This document shows positions 16,840-24,406 of a stretch of 64,000 nt of DNA, piece after piece. This DNA is from Paenibacillus vini (GTDB taxonomy: Bacteria; Bacillota; Bacilli; Paenibacillales; Paenibacillaceae), in the NCBI RefSeq assembly GCF_018403325.1, contig NZ_BOSL01000007.1, positions 1 to 64,000 on the forward strand, read 5' to 3'. Position 1 is the stretch's first letter. Every line of letters begins with the position of its first letter. The notes under the pieces were generated by a model. It was not told the origin of the DNA. It was given only the letters and a program-made list of their open reading frames with translations, and did no database searches. The position numbers and the translations under genes are program-made.

Positions 16840-17549
16840 GCGAGAACCTGGATATTCTTATTTTCGGCGCTCATGCCGACGATGCGGAGATCGGAATGGC
16901 AGGTACGATCGCCAAGCAGGTAGCCGCAGGATATAAGGTGGGCTTATGCGATTTGACCCAGGCGGAGATGTCATCCAACGGTACCGTGGAGCTTCGTAAG
17001 CAGGAAGCGTTGGCGGCGGCCGAGGTGCTCGGAGCTTCGCTCCGCATAAACCTGGGATTGCCGGACCGTGGATTGTCGGGAACACCCGAACAAATCGCGA
17101 AGGTGACCGAAGTAATCCGCATGTATGAACCTTCGGTAATTTTTGCCCCATATTGGGAGGATCGTCATCCCGATCATGTGGCTTGCAGCAAACTCGTGGA
17201 AGAAGCCGCGTTCAACGCCAAGCTCCGCCGCTATATGCCGGACAAGCCGGCGGTACCGGCTCCGGAGCTGTATTATTATTTCATCAACGACTGGAAAACC
17301 CCGGATTTACTGGTGGATGTAACGGATTGTTACCCCAGCAAGATAGAGGCACTCGGCTGCTACCGTTCGCAATTCGGACAGGCTTCCGCAGGAGAGGATG
17401 TGGCTCTTACTCCGCTGAATCAAGGTTACGTGGAGCGGGTTCAAGCCAGAGACTCCCTGCTAGGACAGCGCAAGCTGATTCCGTATGCGGAAGGTTTTGC
17501 TGTTAAAACACCGTATCTGGTTAATCTATTCGGGTCCGGCCGCTCATAA
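16836..17549 (+). CDS. bshB1: Bacillithiol biosynthesis deacetylase BshB1
   Basis: 237 residues of the PIG-L/LmbE family. The zinc site motif AHADDAE (12-18) and the HPDH motif (in [10 protein letters not shown]) are intact. It deacetylates N-acetylglucosaminyl-malate, the second step of bacillithiol synthesis. Its start overlaps the mgsA stop (ATGA) and bshA follows 39 bases downstream, the standard Bacillales order. Confidence 0.95.
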   Translation: MSENLDILIFGAHADDAEIGMAGTIAKQVAAGYKVGLCDLTQAEMSSNGTVELRKQEALAAAEVLGASLRINLGLPDRGLSGTPEQIAKVTEVIRMYEPSVIFAPYWEDRHPDHVACSKLVEEAAFNAKLRRYMPDKPAVPAPELYYYFINDWKTPDLLVDVTDCYPSKIEALGCYRSQFGQASAGEDVALTPLNQGYVERVQARDSLLGQRKLIPYAEGFAVKTPYLVNLFGSGRS

Positions 17550-17588
17550 ACTATACAGGATCAGAACTAATAAGGAGGCCCCCACCAT

Positions 17589-18749
17589 ATGGACCCATTT
17601 TTGAAAATAGGAATTACCTGCTATCCGTCGCTTGGCGGCTCGGGGGTAGTAGCGACCGAACTGGGTAAACAGCTGGCGGAAAAGGGACATGAGGTCCATT
17701 TTATTTCCCACAGCGTTCCTTTCCGGCTCGGCAGCTTTCACAAAAATATTAAATATCATGAGGTCGAGGTCAGCGATTATTACGTGTTCCGGTATCCTCC
17801 TTACGATTTGTCCCTGGCGACCAAAATGGCGCAGGTGGCGAAAGAGCAGGAGCTGGATGTGCTGCATGTCCATTATGCCGTTCCTCATGCGGTATGTGCT
17901 TTTCTGGCGAAGCAGATGGTCGGGGACAAACTGAAGGTTGTCACGACGCTGCACGGGACGGATATCACGGTTCTGGCTCAGGACGAGTCTCTTAAGGATT
18001 TGATTCGTCTTGCGATTAACGAAAGTGATGCCGTAACCTCGGTCTCCCTGGATTTGATGCGGGAAACTCGTGAAGTACTGGATATTACGCGGGATATCGA
18101 TTTGACTTACAACTTTGTGGACGGAAGAGAATACTATCCGCGGAGTACCTGCGAATGCCGCCGCGATTTTGCCGATCCGGAAGAGAAAGTGCTGATGCAT
18201 ATTTCCAACTTCAGACCGGTGAAGCGCGTAAGCGACGTCGTTGACGTCTTTAATTTGGTCAATCAACAAATTCCATCCCGGTTGCTGTTTGTCGGAGAAG
18301 GACCGGATTTACCTAAGGTACAGTGGAAAATCAAAGAGATGGGACTCAGCGACAAAGTCCATTTCCTTGGCAAGCAGGACGACATCGCCCAAGTGATCTC
18401 GATGGCCGATGTGCTTCTGCTACCTTCGGAAAAGGAAAGCTTTGGTCTCGTGGCCTTGGAAGCTATGGCCTGCGGCGTGCCGACCGTCGGATCGATAGCA
18501 GGCGGAATTCCGGAGCTTGTGGCTCACGGGGAGACCGGATTTTTGGCGCCGATCGGAGATGTTCGCCAAATGGCCGACTACTGCATTTCCTTGTTAAGTC
18601 AGCCGGAGCTGGCAGCACGGGTCCGTGAAGCGTGTTTGAAGCGGGCGAAGTCCGAGTTCAGCAGCGATATTATTACAGCCGCCTATGAATCGATTTATTA
18701 CCGCGTGTTGGACCGTAAGCTGCCGCAAATTAAGCCGGCCTGCGGTTAA
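17589..18749 (+). CDS. bshA: N-acetylglucosaminyl-malate synthase BshA
   Basis: 386 residues, a GT-B glycosyltransferase of family GT4. The N-terminal IGITCYPSLGGSGVVATELG, THLHGTDIT-like TLHGTDITVL and the C-terminal EKESFGLVALEAMACGVP nucleotide-sugar signature match BshA closely. It joins UDP-GlcNAc and L-malate, the first step of bacillithiol synthesis. TAAGGAGG precedes the ATG. cca follows. Confidence 0.96.
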   Translation: MDPFLKIGITCYPSLGGSGVVATELGKQLAEKGHEVHFISHSVPFRLGSFHKNIKYHEVEVSDYYVFRYPPYDLSLATKMAQVAKEQELDVLHVHYAVPHAVCAFLAKQMVGDKLKVVTTLHGTDITVLAQDESLKDLIRLAINESDAVTSVSLDLMRETREVLDITRDIDLTYNFVDGREYYPRSTCECRRDFADPEEKVLMHISNFRPVKRVSDVVDVFNLVNQQIPSRLLFVGEGPDLPKVQWKIKEMGLSDKVHFLGKQDDIAQVISMADVLLLPSEKESFGLVALEAMACGVPTVGSIAGGIPELVAHGETGFLAPIGDVRQMADYCISLLSQPELAARVREACLKRAKSEFSSDIITAAYESIYYRVLDRKLPQIKPACG

Positions 18750-18774
18750 ACGGCAAGTTGGAGGTTTATGGATC

Positions 18775-20097
18775 ATGAGCCTATGGAAGATGGCAGACCC
18801 CCTGATGCGACATCAGGGGGAAAAGGTGCTTGCGCGCCTGCTGGAAAACGGGTACCAGGCCTATTTCGTCGGCGGCTGTGTCCGCGATGAAATTATGGGA
18901 CGACCCGTCCATGATATGGATATAGCAACTTCGGCTAAGCCTGAAGATGTGATAAGGCTGTTCGATCACACCATTCCGACGGGACTCCAGCATGGGACGG
19001 TTACTGTGGTATCTGGTGATCATGTCTTTGAGGTAACCACGTTTCGTAAAGAGTCGGAATATGAAGATCACCGTCATCCCTCTAGCGTGGAATTCGTAGA
19101 GAGGCTCACCGAGGATTTGCAGCGGCGCGACTTTACGATGAATGCGATAGCCGGAGACGGGGAAGGCAGGCTTACCGATCCTTTCGGCGGGCGCGAAGAT
19201 ATTGAAGCCGGCCTGATTCGCTGCGTGGGCGATGCTTCGGAGAGGTTTGACGAAGACGCCCTGCGCATGATGCGAGCTGTCCGCTTCGCATCCGTATTCG
19301 CGTTCCGTCCGGTGAAAAGCCTATGGTCGGCGATGCGCGCCGGCAGATCGAAAATCGCCTTCATCGCCATGGAACGAATTCGAACCGAGCTGGAAAAGAT
19401 CGTGCTGGGCCCGTATCCGGTGCGGGGACTGGCCATGCTTCAGCGCAGCGGATTGCTCAAATATGTGAAGGCACCGGTGCCCCAAGCGGCCCTGATTCCT
19501 TTTTCGAAGACGGAGGAGCGCTCGTCATGGATTGCTGCCTTGGAACGATGTTCGCCGGACCGGCCTGAAATACGATGGTCTCTACTGCTGCAAGCACTTG
19601 ATGTAACTGGGGATGAGTCTGCAATCTTGATGAAAGAATGGACATTCTCCAATGCAGCGGCGCAAATGGCTGCCGCACTCGTCCGGTTTGACGAGCTCTG
19701 GAGTACCGTGAAATTGTCCGGGATGGAAGAGCGGCTCAAGCGGCAAAGCTGGATAGAGCTGCAGTTGGCATTCGGAAAAGCGGTTGCCGCCAATTGGCTG
19801 CTTCGTCAGGAGACTCTGCTGGGAGTCCTTAGTTCGGACCCTACCACTCATGAGAGACTCAGTCTACTGGAGCAAGAGGAAGCGAAGTGGCATGAGGAAG
19901 TCGTTATCCATACGCTACAGGAGTTGGCCGTGACCGGCGGGGATGTGATGCAACATCTCGGCAAGCGGGGTGGTCCGTGGTTAGGGGAATTAATGAACCG
20001 CTTGCTGCTCGGGGCCGCTGCCGGGGACTGGGCAAACGAACGGGAAACTCTGCTGGAACATGCGAAAGTTGTGGTGAATGATAATGGAACATCTTAG
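18775..20097 (+). CDS. cca: CCA tRNA nucleotidyltransferase
   Basis: 440 residues, class II nucleotidyltransferase. Motif A FVGGCVRDEIMG followed by the metal-binding DMDIAT, motif B around RRDFTMNAIA and motif D/E EDALRMMRAVRFA are present. It adds or repairs the 3' CCA of tRNAs. Start is the ATG with GGAGG 10 bases upstream, since an open frame back to 18685 lies inside bshA. Its 3' end overlaps birA by 20 bases. Confidence 0.95.
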   Translation: MSLWKMADPLMRHQGEKVLARLLENGYQAYFVGGCVRDEIMGRPVHDMDIATSAKPEDVIRLFDHTIPTGLQHGTVTVVSGDHVFEVTTFRKESEYEDHRHPSSVEFVERLTEDLQRRDFTMNAIAGDGEGRLTDPFGGREDIEAGLIRCVGDASERFDEDALRMMRAVRFASVFAFRPVKSLWSAMRAGRSKIAFIAMERIRTELEKIVLGPYPVRGLAMLQRSGLLKYVKAPVPQAALIPFSKTEERSSWIAALERCSPDRPEIRWSLLLQALDVTGDESAILMKEWTFSNAAAQMAAALVRFDELWSTVKLSGMEERLKRQSWIELQLAFGKAVAANWLLRQETLLGVLSSDPTTHERLSLLEQEEAKWHEEVVIHTLQELAVTGGDVMQHLGKRGGPWLGELMNRLLLGAAAGDWANERETLLEHAKVVVNDNGTS

Positions 20098-21055
20098 ATT
20101 GCTGGACATTCTGCGCGAACACCGCGGAGCGTATATATCGGGCGAGGAGATCAGCCGGCGCCTCTCAATCAGCCGAACTGCAGTATGGAAGCAGATCAAT
20201 AAGCTTCGGGAGGAAGGCTATGAATTCGAAGCGGTGTCCCGTAAAGGGTACCGTCTTGTTTTTGCACCGGACAAGCTAGAGGAAGGCGATGTGTTGGAAG
20301 GACTCCAAACAAAATCTTTCGGCAGACATTTGAACCTGATGGAAGTAACGTCGTCGACGCAGGAGGCAGCAAGGCTGCTTGCGGAAGAGGGCGCACCCGA
20401 AGGAACATTGGTCATCGCCGAGGAGCAAACCGGGGGCCGCGGCCGCCAAGGGAAGAGATGGTATTCTCCAGCCCGTAAAGGGATATGGATGAGCTTGCTC
20501 CTGCGACCGCAGCGTCCCTTGTCATTTGCGCCGCAGCTCACCCTGTTGACCGCTGTGGCGGTGTGCCGGGCGATTAGAAAAGTTACCGGGGTGGATGCGG
20601 GAATCAAATGGCCGAACGATTTGCTGGTTCAAGGCAAAAAAATATGCGGGATCTTGATCGAATCCGTCGGCGAAGATGAGCGGATCAAATATTGCATCGC
20701 CGGTATCGGGATCGATGTCAATGTAGAGCTGGAAGAACTGCCTACCGAACTTCATACAGTCGCTACCTCGCTCAAGATTGAGAGCGGCCAAACTCAAAGC
20801 CGTGCAACCTTGATTTCGGCCGTAATGAATGAGTTGGAGCAGCTCTACAATCTCTATGAAGAGGAAGGCTTCGCACCTATCAGGCATTTATGGGAAGCCT
20901 TATCGGTGACGTTAGGCAAGCGCGTGACCGTGAAGACCCCACGCGGCGAGACCGAGGGGACGGCCGAGGCTTTAGACGAGACCGGCGCGCTGGTTCTGCT
21001 GGACGATACAGGCAATATCATCACGATTTTCTCAGGAGATGTACAACTTGCATGA
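20078..21055 (+). CDS. birA: Biotin-protein ligase / biotin repressor BirA
   Basis: 325 residues (323 from the second ATG at 20084). N-terminal winged helix-turn-helix (SGEEISRRLSISRTAVWKQI), the central ligase core with the biotinyl-AMP loop GRGRQGKRW, KWPNDLLVQGKKICGIL, and a C-terminal SH3-like domain. It biotinylates acetyl-CoA carboxylase and, having the HTH, can repress biotin genes. No clear Shine-Dalgarno is seen; translation is probably coupled to cca, which it overlaps. Confidence 0.94.
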   Translation: MIMEHLRLLDILREHRGAYISGEEISRRLSISRTAVWKQINKLREEGYEFEAVSRKGYRLVFAPDKLEEGDVLEGLQTKSFGRHLNLMEVTSSTQEAARLLAEEGAPEGTLVIAEEQTGGRGRQGKRWYSPARKGIWMSLLLRPQRPLSFAPQLTLLTAVAVCRAIRKVTGVDAGIKWPNDLLVQGKKICGILIESVGEDERIKYCIAGIGIDVNVELEELPTELHTVATSLKIESGQTQSRATLISAVMNELEQLYNLYEEEGFAPIRHLWEALSVTLGKRVTVKTPRGETEGTAEALDETGALVLLDDTGNIITIFSGDVQLA

Positions 21056-21077
21056 TGAAAAATGCAAAACATTTTGT

Positions 21078-21277
21078 TATACTGTCCTCAAGAGGCGATA
21101 TCGGTATTCGAATTGCACTCTTGAGGGCACAATATAGCTTATTTTGAGTTGATGAGATTTCCACGGTGACGTTGGATTCTGCTCTGAGCCGAAGAGGACC
21201 GAGACAGAAAGAACGAGCGACAGTGACTCTTCTTTGGATTTCGGACCTTTTTAGTGCCTAAACTAAAAGGTTTTTTT
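21078..21277 (+). promoter_or_regulatory. Structured leader and attenuator upstream of panB
   Basis: The 278-base gap holds a 12-bp stem-loop (21083-21094 with 21118-21129, one G-T pair), then a GC-rich folding region with interrupted pairing (TTCTG..TCT / AGA.CAGAA nested in GTTG/CGAC, about 21170-21222), then an intrinsic terminator (CCTTTTTAGT-loop-ACTAAAAGG then seven T, 21246-21277) about 57 bases before panB. This is the architecture of a terminator-based attenuator. The known pan RNA motif occurs before panBCD in Firmicutes, but I cannot align its consensus here. Confidence 0.6.
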
Positions 21278-21333
21278 GGCGTGTCCGCGAACGAAACGCT
21301 CACGACCGGAAAGCCGGAGGAGATGGAGAAACA

Positions 21334-22203
21334 ATGGCTGTTAAACATCCACTGAACATTGTAAAGATGAAAAAAATGAAGCAGGAAGGCAATCCGATTA
21401 CGATGATTACCGCCTATGACTATCCTTCCGCCAAGCTGGCGGAAGAGGCGGGCATCGACGTGTTGCTGGTCGGCGATTCGCTCGGGAACGTGGTGCTCGG
21501 ATATGATTCCACCATACCGGTAACGACCGACGATATCGTATACCATACCCGGGCGGTTGCCCGCGGAGCGCAGCATACCTTTATCGTAGCCGACCTGCCT
21601 TTTATGACATATCACGGAAGTATTGATGAAACTCTGAAGACCGTGCGGCGGATCATGCAGGAGGGCGGCGCCCATGCCGTGAAGATGGAGGGCGGCCCCG
21701 AAATTGCCCCTGCGGTTCGAAGAATTGTTGAGGCCGGTGTCCCTGTACTAGGCCATATCGGGTTGACGCCTCAGTCCGTCAACCAGATCGGGGGTTATCG
21801 CATACAGGGTAAGGATGAGCGCGATGCCCGGCGATTGCTGGAGGAAGCAAAGGCGTTGGAGAGCGCCGGAGTGTTCGGCATCGTTCTGGAACTGGTGACA
21901 GAAGAAGTAGCCGCAGCAATTACGGAGCAGATTTCCGTTCCGACGATCGGCATCGGTGCCGGCCGGAAGGTTGACGGTCAAGTGCTGGTATTTCATGATG
22001 TACTGAAATACGGCTCGGATTACCGGGAGAAGCGGTTCGTCAAAACTTACGCCGATATCGGTGCCGAGATTCGCACTGGCATATCACAATATGTAAGTGA
22101 AGTGAAGGGCAAAGCGTTTCCGGAAGAAAAACACGGGTTTGCCGCCGAAGACGGTGTGATCGAGCAATTATACGGCAAAGGGAAGGTGGAGTCCCGGTCA
22201 TGA
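21334..22203 (+). CDS. panB: 3-methyl-2-oxobutanoate hydroxymethyltransferase
   Basis: 289 residues. Typical PanB start with KMKQEGNPITMITAYDYPSA and the metal-binding LLVGDSLGNVVLG, then VKMEGG and PVLGHIGLTPQS. It transfers a hydroxymethyl group from methylene-tetrahydrofolate to 2-ketoisovalerate to give ketopantoate. GGAGGAGATGGAG lies upstream. It overlaps panC by 4 bases. Confidence 0.96.
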   Translation: MAVKHPLNIVKMKKMKQEGNPITMITAYDYPSAKLAEEAGIDVLLVGDSLGNVVLGYDSTIPVTTDDIVYHTRAVARGAQHTFIVADLPFMTYHGSIDETLKTVRRIMQEGGAHAVKMEGGPEIAPAVRRIVEAGVPVLGHIGLTPQSVNQIGGYRIQGKDERDARRLLEEAKALESAGVFGIVLELVTEEVAAAITEQISVPTIGIGAGRKVDGQVLVFHDVLKYGSDYREKRFVKTYADIGAEIRTGISQYVSEVKGKAFPEEKHGFAAEDGVIEQLYGKGKVESRS

Positions 22204-23105
22204 AAGTGTTTAGAGAGATCAGGGAACTAAAGGAATACTTAAAGATCGAGCGGATTAAAGCCGCTAAAGATAGAAAATTTCCCAAAACGGGACTTGTTCC
22301 TACGATGGGATTTCTGCATGAGGGCCATGCGAGCTTGCTGCAGCGGGCACGTCAGGATAACGAAATCGTCGTTCTTAGCATTTTTGTGAATCCGATCCAG
22401 TTCGGACCGAATGAGGATTTCGACCGCTATCCTCGCGATGAAGACAAGGATCTGGCGCTGGCTGAACGCGAAGGCGTGGACGCCGTGTTCCTGCCAAGCG
22501 TGGAAGAAATGTATCCCCATCCTACGGCGACAAAGATCAAGGTGGAGGGATTGACGGAGCGGTTGTGTGGAGCTTCACGCCCGGGACATTTTGACGGAGT
22601 GACGACTGTCGTGGGCAAACTGCTTCATATTGTTCAGCCTACTAACGCATATTTCGGACAAAAGGACGCACAACAGGCGGCGGTGATCGCGCAAATGGTT
22701 CAGGATCTCAATTTCGATGTCGAGATCATACCTTGTCCAATTATCCGCGAGAGCGACGGCGTCGCGTTAAGCTCGCGTAACGTGTATTTGAGCGCTGAGC
22801 AGCGGGAAGCAGCCAAGGTGTTATCCAGAAGCCTGCAGAAGCTGCAGTCCGGCGTGGAGGCCGGTGAGAGCATTACTGCGGGGGAAGCACTCAAGGCATT
22901 GACGGAGGCGATTCAGGCCGAGCCACAGGCGGTAATCGATTATGTGGAGATTGTCCATTATCCGCGCTTGAATCCTGTTGAGGAGTCGACAATTCTCAAG
23001 GATGCGGAAGAACCGGTCCTCGTTGCGCTGGCCGTAAAATTCGGAACGACGCGCTTAATCGATAACGTAATTTTGATGAAGAAGGGAGAGGCGCTGCATG
23101 TATAG
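22200..23105 (+). CDS. panC: Pantothenate synthetase
   Basis: 301 residues. HIGH-like motif [15 protein letters not shown] near residue 38, [17 protein letters not shown], and the KMSKS-like LSSRNVYLS are present. It condenses pantoate and beta-alanine using ATP. The start overlaps the panB stop (ATGA) and the last 8 bases overlap panD, so translation of the operon is coupled. Confidence 0.96.
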   Translation: MKVFREIRELKEYLKIERIKAAKDRKFPKTGLVPTMGFLHEGHASLLQRARQDNEIVVLSIFVNPIQFGPNEDFDRYPRDEDKDLALAEREGVDAVFLPSVEEMYPHPTATKIKVEGLTERLCGASRPGHFDGVTTVVGKLLHIVQPTNAYFGQKDAQQAAVIAQMVQDLNFDVEIIPCPIIRESDGVALSSRNVYLSAEQREAAKVLSRSLQKLQSGVEAGESITAGEALKALTEAIQAEPQAVIDYVEIVHYPRLNPVEESTILKDAEEPVLVALAVKFGTTRLIDNVILMKKGEALHV

Positions 23106-23481
23106 AACGATGATGAAATCGAAAATTCACCGCGCTACCGTAACGGAGGCGAATTTAAATTATATCGGCAGCATTACGATCGACGAGAGCTTGATGGAAT
23201 CGGCCGATCTGCTTGAAAACGAAAAGGTGCAAATCGTCAACAACAACAATGGTGCCCGGCTGGAAACCTATGTTATTCCGGGACCGCGCGGAAGCGGGGT
23301 CATTTGCTTGAACGGAGCCGCTGCACGGCTGGTGCAACCCGGCGATCAGGTCATTATTATCTCCTATGCACAAATGTCGCCTGAAGAGCTGAGAAGCCAC
23401 AAGCCTACGGTCGTGTTCGTGGACGAGAATAACTTTCCGGTCGAAACCGGGAGCCAGGAGCTGCACGCGACGGTACGCTAA
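23098..23481 (+). CDS. panD: Aspartate 1-decarboxylase proenzyme
   Basis: 127 residues. The self-cleavage site is Gly24-Ser25 (YIGSITID), whose Ser becomes the pyruvoyl cofactor; [21 protein letters not shown] and [10 protein letters not shown] are characteristic. It makes beta-alanine for PanC. GGGAGAGG inside panC serves as its ribosome site. Last gene of the panBCD operon. Confidence 0.96.
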   Translation: MYRTMMKSKIHRATVTEANLNYIGSITIDESLMESADLLENEKVQIVNNNNGARLETYVIPGPRGSGVICLNGAAARLVQPGDQVIIISYAQMSPEELRSHKPTVVFVDENNFPVETGSQELHATVR

Positions 23482-23586
23482 CCCCTTCGTATGCAATTAA
23501 TGCCTCCGGGAATGAAAAGCCCGCCAAAGACAAAAAATGAACGTAAGGCTCAAGCTGCTTTCATTTTCGTTAAAGGTGGGATGCGA

Positions 23587-24219
23587 ATGATGTTTCAGCA
23601 TGTATTTGCGGAAATGAATGACATGTTGGATGAAATCGTGACCTTATACCCTGTTGCCCAAGGCGACCAGAAGCAAGAACTGGCTAAGAAATGGCATTTG
23701 CTCAAGCATATGAGTGACGGCATTATTGAGGAATGGCTTAATTTTGAAGAGAAAATGGGCGATTTCCACCAGAGCTGGGCAAGTCCGGACAGCGGAAAAA
23801 GCGCCCAGCTTCCCGAAATGAATTGCGCTGCTTTTATTAAAGGACAAGGGTATTATAAACTTTTAATGTTTTCCCAGGCATTGCCTCAGTTTGAGATTTC
23901 TTTGGAAACCTATCCAGAAAGCACGGTGGTTCGAACCTATTTGGCGATGTGCCATATGCATCTGGAACAGTTTGGAGAAGCGGTTGCTCATTTCTGGAAA
24001 GTGCTGGAGGGTTCCGGTAGTAAACGACTTCGTTCGATTATTTATAACGCGCTCGGCTGCATTGAAGCCCGGCAAGGCGTGCGCACGAAAGCGAAGGAAT
24101 ATTTTACTTTGGCCCATTATCATGATCCTTCGCTGCCCGAGCCTTTGGCCAATCTGGAAGCCTGTATGAAGAGCTCCGGGAAGCTCCAGTACGGAAACGA
24201 ATTGACGTCGCTGCTGTAA
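23587..24219 (+). CDS. TPR-like protein after panD
   Basis: 210 residues from the ATG 7 bases after AGGTGG; an ATG six bases earlier is possible. Central and C-terminal TPR-type helices (IKGQGYYKLLMFSQALPQFE, TYLAMCHMHLEQFGEAVAHFW, YNALGCIEARQGVRTKAKEYF). The N-terminal ~60 residues are helical and acidic without a family I recognise. Cytosolic. Ends at the terminator before dinG. Function unknown. Confidence 0.82.
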   Translation: MMFQHVFAEMNDMLDEIVTLYPVAQGDQKQELAKKWHLLKHMSDGIIEEWLNFEEKMGDFHQSWASPDSGKSAQLPEMNCAAFIKGQGYYKLLMFSQALPQFEISLETYPESTVVRTYLAMCHMHLEQFGEAVAHFWKVLEGSGSKRLRSIIYNALGCIEARQGVRTKAKEYFTLAHYHDPSLPEPLANLEACMKSSGKLQYGNELTSLL

Positions 24220-24258
24220 TGTAATCCGGTCACCTGAGTTACAAAAGCCATGATTCAG

Positions 24259-24306
24259 AAGAGCGGTGCATGTCCCCTTTCAATGGGGGAGCATCGCTCT
24301 TTATTG
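24259..24306 (+). terminator. Terminator upstream of dinG
   Basis: AGAGCGGTGC..TCCCC / GGGG..GCATCGCTCT stem followed by TTATTG. It ends the transcript arriving from the pan region. Confidence 0.75.
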
Positions 24307-24406
24307 TGTCCGCATTGCCGGGGATACCGTCTACACCGGAATTTTCAAAACGGCTTACTTCTGTTATGCTGTAAAAGAGACTGGAACGAAAGGGACTTTG
24401 GAACTC

